Assembly: GCA_030834965.1 (NCBI GenBank)
Contig: JAUQWW010000009.1
Coordinates: 1-64,000 of the forward strand
DNA from: Gallionellaceae bacterium
GTDB lineage: Bacteria > Pseudomonadota > Gammaproteobacteria > Burkholderiales > Gallionellaceae
Direction: 5' to 3'
DNA length: 64,000 bases
The notes under the pieces were generated by a model, which was given only the letters and a program-made list of their open reading frames with translations, ran no database searches and was not told the origin of the DNA. Shown piece by piece: positions 9,048 through 18,612 of this stretch. How positions within the stretch are numbered: the first letter of the stretch is position 1; the number at the start of each line of letters is the position of its first letter. Position numbers and translations under genes: made by a program.

Positions 9048-9779
9048 TTACCAGCTGGTGACGTCGTCTAGTGTAGGCTCCTGCTTGGCAGGCTTGGGCA
9101 GCTTGCCGTCGATCTTGAGCGGGTTGTCGGCGCGCACCAGTTGGTCCTTGTGTATCGTGATCGAAGTCTTGCGCCGCGGCAGATAATGGTTGGCGGGTTG
9201 CGTGCCCCATTCAGGCATCAGCGCGTAGCCGCCGTTTTCGCGGATGGCGCGCGACACCACCGAGTCGGGGTCGTGAATGTCGCCGAACAGGCGTGCGCTG
9301 GTCGGGCAGGCCATCACGCAGGAGGGTCTGCGATCCGCTTCGGGTAGCGTGGTGCTGTAGATGCGGTCCACGCACAGCGTGCATTTCTTCATCACTTTCT
9401 GCTGCTCATCAATTTCGCGCGCGCCGTATGGGCAGGCCCACGAGCAATACTTGCAGCCGATGCACTTGTCGTAGTCGACCAGCACGATGCCGTCTTCCTT
9501 GCGCTTGTAGGATGCGCCGGTCGGGCATACCGGCACGCACGGCGGATCTTCGCAGTGCAGGCACGACTTGGGGAAATGCACGGTCTCGGTCTGCGGAAAC
9601 TCACCGACCTCGAAGGTTTGCACGCGGTTGAAGAATGTACCGGTGGGGTCGGCATCGTAAGGGTTGCGGTCGCTCAGCGGGCCGGCGGGGCCGGAGGTGT
9701 TCCACTCCTTGCAGCTGGTCACGCAGGCGCTGCAGCCCACGCAAACGTTGAGGTCGATGATGAGGGCGAGTTGGGTCAT
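9048..9779 (-). CDS. soeB: SoeB, iron-sulfur subunit of sulfite dehydrogenase
   Basis: A 243-residue ferredoxin-like subunit with four [4Fe-4S] cysteine clusters: CVGCSACVTSC near residue 13, CLHCEDPPCVPVC, CIGCKYCSWAC, and CTLC with a later CVMAC. This layout matches DmsB/PsrB/SoeB proteins, which wire the molybdenum subunit to the membrane anchor. The start at 9779 overlaps the soeA stop as ATGA, indicating translational coupling; in-frame upstream starts lie inside soeA. No Tat or Sec signal is present, consistent with a cytoplasmic enzyme. Confidence 0.93.
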   Translation of the reverse strand: MTQLALIIDLNVCVGCSACVTSCKEWNTSGPAGPLSDRNPYDADPTGTFFNRVQTFEVGEFPQTETVHFPKSCLHCEDPPCVPVCPTGASYKRKEDGIVLVDYDKCIGCKYCSWACPYGAREIDEQQKVMKKCTLCVDRIYSTTLPEADRRPSCVMACPTSARLFGDIHDPDSVVSRAIRENGGYALMPEWGTQPANHYLPRRKTSITIHKDQLVRADNPLKIDGKLPKPAKQEPTLDDVTSW

Positions 9780-12679
9780 TTCTTTTCCCATCCCGCGAAA
9801 TACGCCAGCCACTCGCCGAGAAACGGCCGGGTCCCGGGATAGGGTTTCATTGCGTCAAACTGCGGCGATGTTTGCTGTGGTTCTTTGGGGTCAGCCGGGT
9901 AGATGCGCACCCGCACATCGAACCATGCCGCCTGCCCGGTGACGGGGTCGGAGTTGGAGAATGTGCTGCCGCCGCTCACGGGCAGTTCTTCCGAGATAAG
10001 GTGATTGAGCAGGAATCCCAGTTGCGATTCGTTGGCGCGCGGCGACAGATTCCATGCTCCGGCAGATTTGCCGATCGCATTCCATGTCCACACGGTTTCC
10101 GGTTCCACCGCTTCCGAGTAGCGGCACATGCAGCGCACCTTGCCCCATTGCGATTCGATCCACATCCAGCCGCCATCGGCAATGCCGGCAGCCTGCGCCG
10201 TGCGCGGATTGACGTACAGATAGTTGTGCGCGTGGATCTGCCGCAGCCAGGCGTTCTGGGAGTCCCACGAGTGGTACATGGCCATCGGGCGCTGTGTGAT
10301 CGCGGCGAGCGGATACTTGTTTCGGTCGGTGAGCTGTGCTTCCAGCGGCTCGTAGTAGAACGGCAGCGGATCGAAGAAGGTCTCGATGCGCTTCTTCAGA
10401 TGTTCCGGCGGCTGGCGCGAGATGCTTTTGCCCTGCGCCGCCATGCGAAATGTCTGCAACACCTCAGAGTAGAGATGAATCTCGATCGGGTCGGCATAGC
10501 GCGTGATGCGGTTGCGCAGCGACCATTCGAGATAGCCCTTGTTCCAGTTGCGCATGTACTGGTAGGACAGCGGCAGCTCATAGTGATGGATGCAGTTGTT
10601 GGCCGCATACATTTCCAGCTGGCGCGGATTGGGTTCGCCGCGCATTGTCTTCTCGCCGCCCGCGCCGCGCCAGCCGGAGAGGAAGCCGATGCCCGAGCCG
10701 GGCTCGGTTTCGTAGTTGACGATGAAATCGGGATAGTCGCGGAATTTGCGCGAGCCGTCTTTCTTGACGAAGGCCGGCAGCTTCAGGCGCGAGCCCAGTT
10801 CTATCAGCATCTCCTGAAACGGTTTGCATTCGCCCTTGGGGGGAAATATCGGCACGCGTATCGCATCCACCGGGCCATCAAATTCGGAAATGGGGCGGTC
10901 GAGCATGGACATCACATCGTGACGTTCGAGGTAGGTGGTGTCGGGCAGGATGAGATCGGCGAACGCAGTCATCTCCGATTCGAATGCATCGCATACCACC
11001 AGGAACGGTATCTTGTATGTGCCCTGCGCGTTCTTGTCGTTGAGCATCTTGCGCACTTCCACCGTGTTCATCGTGGAATTCCACGCCATGTTGGCCATGA
11101 AGATGAGCAGCGTGTCGATGGGGTAGGGGTCGCCGCGCCAGGCGTTGGTGATGACGTTGTGCATCAGCCCATGCACGGCCAGCGGGTATTCCCACGAGAA
11201 CGCCTTGTCGATGCGCACCGGGCTGCCATCTTCATTCACGAACAGGTCGTCCGGGTCTGCCGGCCAGCCCAGCGGCATGCCGTCGAGCGGTGTGTCGGGT
11301 TTGATCGCCAGCGGCGTGTTCGGTGTCTTCGCGCATGGCGGAATGGGGCGCGGGAACGGCGCCTTGTGGCGGAAGCCGCCGGGACGATCGATGGTGCCGA
11401 GCAGCGACATCAGGATTGCCAGCGCACGGATGGTGTGGAAGCCGTTGGAGTGTGCCGCCAGGCCGCGCATCGCGTGGAAGGCCACCGGGTTGCCGGTGAC
11501 GGTGTCGTGTTCCTTGCCCCAGGCATCGGTCCAGCTGATCGGCAGCACCACTTTCTGGTCGCGCGCGGTGACGCCCATTTCATAAGCCAGGCGATGGATG
11601 GTTTCGGCAGGAATGCCGGTGATCTGCGCGGCCCAGTCAGGTGTGTAGTCCTTCACGCGTTCCTGCAACAACTGGAAGGAAGGCTTGACCGGCGTACCGT
11701 CGGGCAGCGTGAATTCACCGAACAGGAACGGGTCGGCGCCTTCGGCGTGGGTGATGACCGCGCGGTTGCTGATGCGATCCCACCACAGCTTGTTCTGCGG
11801 ATCGAAGCAGCCTTCTTCCTTGGGCACTTCGGAGCGCACGAACATGCCGAATTCGTCGTGTTCTGCATCGAGGTTCACCAGTTCTCCGGCGTTGGTATAG
11901 CGCGCCAGGAACTCGCGGTCATACAGCCCCATCGCGATGATTTCGTGGATCAGCGCCAGCAGCAGCGCGCCATCGGTACCCGGCTTGATCGGCACCCATT
12001 CGTCGGCGATGGCCGCGTAACCGGTGCGCACCGGATTGATCGAAATGAATTTGCCGCCATTGCGCTTAAATTTGGAGATGGCGATCTTGAGCGGGTTGGA
12101 GTGGTGATCCTCTGCTGTGCCTATCATGACGAACAGCCGGGCCCGGTCGAGATCGGGTCCGCCGAATTCCCAGAATGAGCCGCCGATGGTGTAGATCATC
12201 CCGGCCGCCATGTTGACCGAGCAGAAGCCGCCATGCGCCGCGTAGTTGGGCGTGCCGAACTGGCGCGCAAACAGGCCGGTCAGTGCCTGCATCTGGTCGC
12301 GTCCGGTGAACAGCGCAAACTTTTTCGGATCGGTGCTGCGGATTTTTCCCAGCCGTTCGGCGAGCATGGAAAAAGCCTGCTCCCAGCTGATCGGCTCGAA
12401 CTCGCCCGCTCCGCGTTCCGCGCCTTGCTTGCGCATGAGCGGCTGCGTCAGACGTGCGGGCGAGTACTGCTTCATGATGCCGGAGCTGCCCTTGGCGCAA
12501 ATCACGCCTTGGTTCAGCGGGTGAGCGGGGTTGCCGTCGATATAGCGCACCTCGCCGTCGCGCAGGTGCACGCGGATGCCGCAGCGGCAGGCGCACATGT
12601 AGCAGGTGGTGGTGCGCATCTCCAGCTTCGCGTCCACCGGCGTTGTTCCTATCGGGTTATGAAGTGGGGTCGATGGCAT
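9776..12679 (-). CDS. soeA: SoeA, molybdopterin catalytic subunit of sulfite dehydrogenase
   Basis: A 967-residue member of the DMSO-reductase family of molybdenum enzymes. Near the N-terminus Cys26, Cys29, Cys33 and Cys61 form the [4Fe-4S] motif (CYMCACRCG, then GVICAKG). Cys153 in HGGFCSVNM is the likely molybdenum ligand. There is no twin-arginine signal, so the protein stays in the cytoplasm, which separates SoeA from periplasmic relatives such as PsrA and PhsA. It oxidises sulfite to sulfate and feeds electrons to quinone through SoeB and SoeC. It is the first gene of soeABC and diverges from sat, sharing a 310-bp upstream region with it. Some relatives act on other sulfur substrates, but the context here strongly favours sulfite. 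Confidence 0.93.
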   Translation of the reverse strand: MPSTPLHNPIGTTPVDAKLEMRTTTCYMCACRCGIRVHLRDGEVRYIDGNPAHPLNQGVICAKGSSGIMKQYSPARLTQPLMRKQGAERGAGEFEPISWEQAFSMLAERLGKIRSTDPKKFALFTGRDQMQALTGLFARQFGTPNYAAHGGFCSVNMAAGMIYTIGGSFWEFGGPDLDRARLFVMIGTAEDHHSNPLKIAISKFKRNGGKFISINPVRTGYAAIADEWVPIKPGTDGALLLALIHEIIAMGLYDREFLARYTNAGELVNLDAEHDEFGMFVRSEVPKEEGCFDPQNKLWWDRISNRAVITHAEGADPFLFGEFTLPDGTPVKPSFQLLQERVKDYTPDWAAQITGIPAETIHRLAYEMGVTARDQKVVLPISWTDAWGKEHDTVTGNPVAFHAMRGLAAHSNGFHTIRALAILMSLLGTIDRPGGFRHKAPFPRPIPPCAKTPNTPLAIKPDTPLDGMPLGWPADPDDLFVNEDGSPVRIDKAFSWEYPLAVHGLMHNVITNAWRGDPYPIDTLLIFMANMAWNSTMNTVEVRKMLNDKNAQGTYKIPFLVVCDAFESEMTAFADLILPDTTYLERHDVMSMLDRPISEFDGPVDAIRVPIFPPKGECKPFQEMLIELGSRLKLPAFVKKDGSRKFRDYPDFIVNYETEPGSGIGFLSGWRGAGGEKTMRGEPNPRQLEMYAANNCIHHYELPLSYQYMRNWNKGYLEWSLRNRITRYADPIEIHLYSEVLQTFRMAAQGKSISRQPPEHLKKRIETFFDPLPFYYEPLEAQLTDRNKYPLAAITQRPMAMYHSWDSQNAWLRQIHAHNYLYVNPRTAQAAGIADGGWMWIESQWGKVRCMCRYSEAVEPETVWTWNAIGKSAGAWNLSPRANESQLGFLLNHLISEELPVSGGSTFSNSDPVTGQAAWFDVRVRIYPADPKEPQQTSPQFDAMKPYPGTRPFLGEWLAYFAGWEKK

Positions 12680-12989
12680 TGGCCGCAGGTCGCTGAGGTT
12701 AGATATTTCATTCGATGCCGGTTGGGGGCTCTATATATATCTGTTGGAACGCTGCCAAGCGGAAAGTCAGCCAGGGTTCCAGGCTGGGGCAAGTATGCGC
12801 AATCGAATGGCGTGATAACTATAACCGTGATGAGGGGGTGGGCGTATAGCCCATAAGGGTTATGGCGCTCAACTCTTCTGGGGTATCGAAGATTTGAATT
12901 GCTTGGACTAGTATCGGTCCACTTGCACAAACCGACTCGTCGAGTGAATAAAAACGTAGCCGTGCAAGTTCCTTATTGAAGGGGTCATA
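12680..12989. other. Shared soeA/sat divergent intergenic region
   Basis: 310 bp with no plausible gene, holding the upstream sequences of both soeABC (leftward) and sat-aprBA (rightward). The soeA-proximal part has a TATA-rich stretch (CTATATATATCTG, about 12730). The tandem palindromes at 12847-12885 lie closer to sat. I see no clear sigma-54 -24/-12 element and no convincing sigma-70 pair. Confidence 0.7.
12847..12885 (+). promoter_or_regulatory. Tandem palindromic sites between soeA and sat
   Basis: TAGCCCATAAGGGTTA (12847-12862) fits TAnCCCnnnnGGGnTA exactly. A degenerate second copy, CAACTCTTCTGGGGTA (12870-12885), starts 23 bp later and keeps the right half. The pair lies 105-143 bp before the sat start and about 170-205 bp before the soeA start. 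The same layout occurs before tusA, fccA and the qmo operon. The regulator is unknown; a NarL-type protein is a candidate from site shape. Confidence 0.5.
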
Positions 12990-14162
12990 ATGGCACTGGT
13001 TAATCCGCACGGCGGAGGCGGTCTCAATCCGTTATTGCTCGAGGGCAAGGCGCTCGAGCTCGAATTGGAGCATGCCCGGAGCCTGCCGCAGATCAGAATC
13101 AGCTCGCGCGAGAAGGGTGATGTGATCATGCTCGGCATCGGTGGCTTCACTCCGCTGGATGGATTCATGACCCATGCCGACTGGCAGGGCGTATGCGACG
13201 GCATGAAGACAGCCAGCGGGCTGTTCTGGCCCATTCCCATCACGCTTTCCACCGATCAGGCCAACGCAGACTCGATCAAGACCGGACAGGAGATTGCGCT
13301 GGTCGACCAGGAAACGGGCGAGACGTTGGCCACCATGCGCGTCACCGAGAAATACGTGATCGACAAGGCGCATGAATGCGCCACGGTGTTCAAGACAACG
13401 GACCCCGATCACCCGGGCGTCAAAATGGTGATGGAGCAGGCTGCGGTGAACCTGGCCGGCCCGATCAAGGTGCTTTCGGTGGGTGACTTCCCGAAAAAAT
13501 ATGGCGACCTGTTCAAGACGCCGGCAGAAACCCGCGCGCTGTTCGCCTCGCTGGGCTGGTCCAAGATTGCGGCGTTCCAGACGCGCAACCCGATGCACCG
13601 CTCCCACGAGTATCTTGCCAAGATCGCCATCGAAGTATGCGATGGCGTGCTGATTCACTCACTGCTCGGCAATCTCAAGCCCGGCGACATTCCCGCCGAA
13701 GTGCGCGCCAAAGCCATCGGTGTGCTCACAGAGAAATATTTCGTGAAGAAAACCGTGGTGCAGGCCGGCTATCCGCTGGACATGCGCTACGCCGGGCCGC
13801 GCGAGGCGCTGCTGCATGCGGTGTTCAGGCAGAACTATGGCTGTTCGCACCAGATCGTCGGACGCGACCATGCCGGGGTCGGCAGCTATTACGGCCCCTT
13901 CGATGCACACCATATTTTCGATCAGGTGCCCAAGGGCGCGCTGGAAACAGAGGCGCTCAAGATCGACATTGCCTTCTGGTGCTACAAATGCGGCGGCATG
14001 GCATCGGGGCGCACCTGCCCGCATGGCGACGATGATCGCCTGCAGGTGTCGGGCACCAAGCTGCGCAAGGCGCTTTCCGCAGGCGAAGAAGTGCCGGCGG
14101 AGTTCAGCCGGCCGGAGGTGTTGTCCATATTGCGCGAATATTATTCGCAAGCGGTTTTCTGA
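12990..14162 (+). CDS. sat: Dissimilatory ATP sulfurylase
   Basis: A 390-residue homo-oligomeric ATP sulfurylase. The ATP-binding motif [10 protein letters not shown] is at about 197-206, and [12 protein letters not shown] is the second family signature. A CYKCGG...TCPH element near residue 330 is the zinc-type motif of prokaryotic Sat. There is no APS-kinase domain. In sulfur oxidisers Sat runs in reverse, turning APS and pyrophosphate into sulfate and ATP, and so conserves energy by substrate-level phosphorylation. A good AAGGGG site precedes the ATG. It is the first gene of sat-aprB-aprA, 56 bp before aprB, and is preceded by the tandem palindromes. Confidence 0.96.
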   Translation: MALVNPHGGGGLNPLLLEGKALELELEHARSLPQIRISSREKGDVIMLGIGGFTPLDGFMTHADWQGVCDGMKTASGLFWPIPITLSTDQANADSIKTGQEIALVDQETGETLATMRVTEKYVIDKAHECATVFKTTDPDHPGVKMVMEQAAVNLAGPIKVLSVGDFPKKYGDLFKTPAETRALFASLGWSKIAAFQTRNPMHRSHEYLAKIAIEVCDGVLIHSLLGNLKPGDIPAEVRAKAIGVLTEKYFVKKTVVQAGYPLDMRYAGPREALLHAVFRQNYGCSHQIVGRDHAGVGSYYGPFDAHHIFDQVPKGALETEALKIDIAFWCYKCGGMASGRTCPHGDDDRLQVSGTKLRKALSAGEEVPAEFSRPEVLSILREYYSQAVF

Positions 14163-14218
14163 TTGTTGCAGGGTTAAGAAGTATTTTTCTGATGTGAATT
14201 TTTTAATGGAGGTTAGAG

Positions 14219-14695
14219 ATGCCAACATTTGTGCGCACCGATAAATGCGATGGCTGCAAGGGTCAGGACAAGACTGCTTGCATGTACATCTGCCCGCATG
14301 ATCTGATGAAGCTGGACAAGGACGGTTCCGAAACCGGGCATGCGATGAGGGCTTTCAATCAGGAGCCGGAGCAGTGCTGGGAATGTTATTCCTGCGTGAA
14401 AATCTGTCCGCAGAGCGCGATCGAGGTGCGGCATTATGCGGACATCGTGCCGCTGGGCGGCTCGGTGCAGCCGATGCGCGGCTCCGATTCGATCATGTGG
14501 ACCATCAAGTTCAGGAACGGTACGCTGAAGCGCTTCAAGTTTCCCATACGCACCACTTCAGACGGATCAATCGATCCCTATGGCAACAAGCCGGCAGCAA
14601 AGATGGCAGACATTTCCAAGACCGGGCTCTTTACTGCATCCGTCATGGGCGGTTTTCGTGCCGGCAATCCTGCCGAACTGATCAGGCGCAAGTAG
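14219..14695 (+). CDS. aprB: APS reductase beta subunit
   Basis: A 158-residue iron-sulfur protein with two [4Fe-4S] sites: CDGCKGQDKTACMYIC near the N-terminus and CWECYSCVKIC at about residue 60. The C-terminal tail (FTASVMGGFRAGNPAELIRR) is the extension that wraps round AprA. AprB passes electrons from the AprA flavin towards the membrane or to Qmo. A perfect GGAGG site lies upstream. The gene sits between sat and aprA; the qmo genes are about 15 kb away rather than adjacent. Confidence 0.96.
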   Translation: MPTFVRTDKCDGCKGQDKTACMYICPHDLMKLDKDGSETGHAMRAFNQEPEQCWECYSCVKICPQSAIEVRHYADIVPLGGSVQPMRGSDSIMWTIKFRNGTLKRFKFPIRTTSDGSIDPYGNKPAAKMADISKTGLFTASVMGGFRAGNPAELIRRK

Positions 14696-14768
14696 GAGCA
14701 GGCGCCCAGTGCCCCTGCTGATTTCCGGCGTGCAGCCGGTTCAACTTAATAAATAAGAGGTGAGTGCA

Positions 14769-16826
14769 ATGGCTACAGGAACTTTTGGAAATCCGGAGGT
14801 CGTCCAGGAAGATCTGGATATTCTGCTGATTGGCGGGGGGATGGCGTGTTGTGGAGCCGCTTATGAAATCATGCGCTGGGCCGATGCGGCCAAGGCCGAG
14901 ACCGGCGTCGATCTCAAGATCAAGCTGGTGGATAAGGCCGCCATGGATCGTTCGGGTGCGGTGGCGCAAGGCTTGTCAGCCATCAATACTTACATTGGCC
15001 CCGACCTTGATCCGGCCGATTATGCGCGCATGGTTTCCAACGACCTGATGGGCATTACGCGCGATGACCTGGCCTACGATCTGGGACGCAACGTGGATGA
15101 TTCGGTGCACCTGTTCGAGGAATGGGGGCTGCCGATCTGGAAGACCGACGCGGAGGGTGTGCGCCATGACGGTGCCGAATCCATCAAGGAAGGATTGCCT
15201 GCGTTGAAAGATGGCGGTAAGCCGGTGCGCTCGGGCAAGTGGCAGATCATGATCAACGGGGAATCCTACAAGAGCATCGTCGCGGAGGCCGCCAAGAAGG
15301 CGCTGGGCATGGATCGCATTCAGGAGCGCATATTTATCGTCAAGCTGGTCAATGACAAGAACGATCCCAGCCGCGTTGCCGGGGCGGTCGGCTTTTCCGT
15401 GCGCGAGAACAAGATTTATGTTTACAAGGCCAAAGCGGTGCTGCTCGCCGCAGGCGGCTGCGTCAACCTGTTCCGTCCACGCTCGGTGGGTGAGGGGTCG
15501 GGCCGTGCGTGGTATCCGGTATGGAATGCCGGTTCGACCTACGCGATGGCTGCCGAAGCCGGGGCCGAAATGACCATGATGGAAAACCGTTTCGTGCCGG
15601 CCCGCTTCAAGGACGGTTACGGCCCGGTCGGTGCCTGGTTCCTGTTGTTCAAAGCCAAGGCGACCAATGCTTATGGCGAAGACTATATGGTCAAGAACAA
15701 GGCCATGCTGGACGACTACCCGCCCTACGGCCAGGCTGCCGTTCCGGCTTCCTGCCTGCGCAACCACCTGATGCTGAAGGAGATGAAGGACGGCCGCGGC
15801 CCGATCTATATGGATACCGTGACTGCACTGGCCAAGCTGCGTGAGACACTGACGCCCAAGGAAGTAAAGCACCTGGAAGCCGAAGCCTGGGAAGACTTCC
15901 TCGACATGTGTATCGGCCAGTGCGGCATCTGGGTAGGCGAAAACATCGAGCCGGAAAAGAAAAACTCCGAGTTGATGCCGACCGAACCCTACCTGCTTGG
16001 CTCGCATTCCGGATGCTGCGGTATCTGGGTGTCCGGTCCCGACGATCTTGGCGCGCCGACTGCTGCAGAGGGCGATTATGACGGCGTTCCGGCGCACTTG
16101 CCGCGCGGCTGGAATTGGGGCTACCGCTCGATGACTACGGTCAAAGGGCTGTTCACTGCCGGTGACGGCGTGGGTGCTTCGGGCCACAAGTTTTCTTCTG
16201 GATCGCATGCCGAAGGCAGACTTGCTTCCAAGGCGATGGTCAAGTATGCCATCGACAACAAGGACTGGAAGCCCGAACTGGATACATCGCCCGAACAACT
16301 GGCCGAAGAAATCTACAAGCCGGTGCGCACCTACCTGGAGTTTAAGGACTACACCACCGCCATCGACATCAATCCGAACTACATCACTCCCAAGATGTTG
16401 CAGATGCGCTTGCAGAAGATCATGGACGAGTACGTCGCCGGTGTGGCCACCTATTACAACACCAACGACAAGATGCTGGCCGTGGCTGAAGAGAAGCTGG
16501 AGATGCTCAAGGAAGATGCCGGCAAGATGCGCGCCAAGGATCTGCATGAGTTGTTGCGTGCCTGGGAAAATTTCCACCGCATCATCACGGCGGAAGCACA
16601 CATGAAGCACATCCAGTTCCGTGAAGAATCCCGTTATCCGGGCTTCTACTATCGCACCGACAAGAATTTTGTCGATGAAAAGAACTGGCACTGTTTCGTC
16701 AACTCCATTTACGACAAGAACACCCATAAGTGGACCTGCTTCAAGCGCAAGCATGTAGACCTGGTGGACAAGTCCAAGCTGTTCAAGACACCGGTGCCCG
16801 TTGAGCCGGCGACGGATAATGGCTGA
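14769..16826 (+). CDS. aprA: APS reductase alpha subunit
   Basis: A 685-residue FAD flavoprotein of the fumarate reductase/succinate dehydrogenase superfamily. The FAD motif LLIGGGMACCGAAYEI at the N-terminus is diagnostic of AprA. Conserved segments such as MDRSGAVAQGLSAIN and SGHKFSSGSHAEGR are present and the length is typical. It oxidises sulfite plus AMP to APS in the cytoplasm. The ATG at 14769 is preferred over a GTG three codons earlier because AGGTGA sits five bases before the ATG. It is the last gene of sat-aprBA and is followed by a probable terminator. With soeABC it gives the cell two sulfite oxidation routes. Confidence 0.96.
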   Translation: MATGTFGNPEVVQEDLDILLIGGGMACCGAAYEIMRWADAAKAETGVDLKIKLVDKAAMDRSGAVAQGLSAINTYIGPDLDPADYARMVSNDLMGITRDDLAYDLGRNVDDSVHLFEEWGLPIWKTDAEGVRHDGAESIKEGLPALKDGGKPVRSGKWQIMINGESYKSIVAEAAKKALGMDRIQERIFIVKLVNDKNDPSRVAGAVGFSVRENKIYVYKAKAVLLAAGGCVNLFRPRSVGEGSGRAWYPVWNAGSTYAMAAEAGAEMTMMENRFVPARFKDGYGPVGAWFLLFKAKATNAYGEDYMVKNKAMLDDYPPYGQAAVPASCLRNHLMLKEMKDGRGPIYMDTVTALAKLRETLTPKEVKHLEAEAWEDFLDMCIGQCGIWVGENIEPEKKNSELMPTEPYLLGSHSGCCGIWVSGPDDLGAPTAAEGDYDGVPAHLPRGWNWGYRSMTTVKGLFTAGDGVGASGHKFSSGSHAEGRLASKAMVKYAIDNKDWKPELDTSPEQLAEEIYKPVRTYLEFKDYTTAIDINPNYITPKMLQMRLQKIMDEYVAGVATYYNTNDKMLAVAEEKLEMLKEDAGKMRAKDLHELLRAWENFHRIITAEAHMKHIQFREESRYPGFYYRTDKNFVDEKNWHCFVNSIYDKNTHKWTCFKRKHVDLVDKSKLFKTPVPVEPATDNG

Positions 16827-16891
16827 CAGGTCGAAGCTGTTCAAGGCAGTTGCGCCGCCCTGAACAGGGAGCTAACGTTGGCGTAAAGCGC

Positions 16892-16929
16892 AAGCCGGGC
16901 ATCGCAGGGTGTCCGGCTTGTTTCTTGTT
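16892..16929 (+). terminator. Probable terminator after aprA
   Basis: A 7-bp stem AAGCCGG/CCGGCTT (16892-16898 with 16913-16919) with a 14-base loop is followed by a T-rich run (GTTTCTTGTT). It lies 66 bp beyond the aprA stop. The loop is large, so strength is uncertain. Confidence 0.5.
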
Positions 16930-17025
16930 GAAGCTTGTTCTGGATTTAGACAGCACCCCTTCGTGGTATGCGTTTAAAATACAAATTCCCTGTCCTTTAC
17001 ATGGGACGTTCGATAAGGTGCAGCG

Positions 17026-17916
17026 ATGGAAAATTACAAAACACAGTCTCCGATTCCCGGCAGCCCGGTTGTGCCGCAGACTTTTGATGGCAGCAAGGAA
17101 ATCCGGTTTCAGTGCCGCAAGGGCATCGCTTGCTGGAATGCCTGCTGCAGCAACATCGATATTTCCCTCACCCCTTATGACATCCTGCGCCTCAAGCGCC
17201 GCTTCGAAATGGGCTCGGGCGAGTTCCTGCAAAAATATACGGTGCCCTACGAGATGGAGCAAAACAGCATCGCCGGCGTGAAGCTGCGCCCGGTGGCGAA
17301 CGGGACGGCCTGCCAGTTCATGACTGCGGAAGGCTGCAGCGTCTATGAGGACAGGCCGACCGCGTGCCGCTACTATCCGGTCGCATTGCTGTCGATGCGC
17401 AAGCAGGATGAATATACTGACCGCGATTCCTATGCATTGGTAAAAGAGGAACACTGCCTCGGTCACAATGAACCGCGTCAGATAACGATAAACGCGTACC
17501 GCAAGGAACAGGGGGTAGAAGAGTATGACGAACTCGCGCGCGGCTGGCGCCAGCTCATCCTGAAGAAGAAGTCTTCCGGACCTAGCGTAGGCAAGCCATC
17601 CAAGCGCAGCCTGGAGCTGTTTTTCATGGCTTGTTACGATCTCGATCGCTTCCGTACATTTGTGGCGAGCGAGGGATTTTGCGAACTCTACGACCTGCCT
17701 GCGGAAGAGATGCAGAAAATTCTCAGCGACGACACCGAGCTGATGCTATTCGGCTTCCGTTTTCTCAAGCAGGTGCTATATGGCGAAAATACCATTCCGT
17801 TGAAAGCAGACGCTGCTGAACAACGCCAGAAACATTATCAGGAAAAAGTGCAGCGGCTGGAACGTGAGGCGGCGGAAAAACGTGCGGCGGAGCAGGACGG
17901 GATGTATGAGATTTAG
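17026..17916 (+). CDS. YkgJ-family cysteine cluster protein
   Basis: A 296-residue soluble protein with the YkgJ/UPF0153 cysteine signature: Cys30, Cys36, Cys40 and Cys41 (QCRKGIACWNACC), then a Cys pair in TACQFMTAEGC and the motif YEDRPTACRYYP. The family is thought to bind zinc or an iron-sulfur cluster; its exact reaction is not known. The C-terminal third is a charged helix (QEKVQRLEREAAEKRAAE), probably a coiled coil, so the protein is longer than minimal YkgJ proteins. AAGGTG precedes the ATG. It lies 200 bp after aprA, beyond a probable terminator, and may be transcribed alone. A role in maturing or protecting iron-sulfur enzymes of the sulfur pathway is speculation. Confidence 0.85.
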   Translation: MENYKTQSPIPGSPVVPQTFDGSKEIRFQCRKGIACWNACCSNIDISLTPYDILRLKRRFEMGSGEFLQKYTVPYEMEQNSIAGVKLRPVANGTACQFMTAEGCSVYEDRPTACRYYPVALLSMRKQDEYTDRDSYALVKEEHCLGHNEPRQITINAYRKEQGVEEYDELARGWRQLILKKKSSGPSVGKPSKRSLELFFMACYDLDRFRTFVASEGFCELYDLPAEEMQKILSDDTELMLFGFRFLKQVLYGENTIPLKADAAEQRQKHYQEKVQRLEREAAEKRAAEQDGMYEI

Positions 17917-18120
17917 GGGTTCGAGCTTAGCCTGACGCAAGTTGTTCGAATGCCGGCTTACGCTGTCGGCACTTTGCGGAAAGTTGTGCGCTGCAAATAG
18001 ACTGTAGTTATCCTGGCTGCTGAACTGCACTCCGGATTGTGGGCATCTGTATGGAGGTGCAGGCAAGGAAATGCCTGCAGGTTATTTTCTACTTTGCAGA
18101 AAACCGGACATTTCTATTTG

Positions 18121-18527
18121 GTGTTGACACTGCCGGGCAAAAGCTCGCGACACACCGGGAAAAGACTCGTTGCCAAACTGCTGCAACAGCGTTACTCTAA
18201 ATCTGTTGCAGTGCAATTGGCAGACAGCGAACTGCAGCTTGATCCCGCATCAGAGAATCTGACACTGTGCCTACGCTGTATTGGTGTGAGCGGAGTGCGC
18301 AGTTTGTTGTGTGCAAAGTGGCCGCCAGCCGGTACCGTTGCCAGTTTTTCTATTCCGAGAAAGAGCAATACGGCACTGGCCGCGCCGAATACGATGATCT
18401 CGAAAATTGTGTCATGACTTTGTTGCATGTGCAGTCAGACTACGAGCGCCAGTCATCCCTGATTTCCATTTCAGTGACTGCCGCCGGATTGGCAGAAGGC
18501 GAGTATCGCGGACCGGTTATAGTCTGA
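18121..18527 (+). pseudogene. Frameshifted unknown gene, paralogue of the fragment at 29.5-29.7 kb
   Basis: A reading frame coding ...GKRLVAKLLQQRYSKSVAVQ, LADSELQLD and PASENLTLC runs to about 18270. The protein sense then continues one frame over as PTLYWCERSAQFVVCKV, SRYRCQFFYSEKEQYGTGR and AEYDDLENCVMTLLHVQSD to the stop at 18525-18527. Read together they give a compact protein of about 130 residues, broken by one frameshift near 18265. The segment RY-K-V-QLADSELQLD recurs at 29.54-29.66 kb, so this is a real family with two local copies. No ATG fits the first frame; a GTG at 18121 gives about the same N-terminal length as the other copy. Function unknown. A sequencing error could mimic the frameshift. 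Confidence 0.55.
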
Positions 18528-18612
18528 GGCACGGGGAGTTTTTATGGCCCGGCCTTGCGGCCGGAAGATTGTGTGGATGTATCCGCTGTGTTTTTTACTT
18601 TGGAGATTTATC

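Noticed and set aside
9872-12178. A 768-codon open frame on the plus strand opposite soeA
   Set aside because: It is antisense to a fully conserved molybdenum enzyme, is rich in His, Arg and Val without domains, and has no ribosome binding site. Long antisense frames arise from codon bias in such genes.
14976-16844. A 622-codon open frame on the minus strand opposite aprA
   Set aside because: Same reason: it mirrors the highly conserved aprA and shows no protein-like features.
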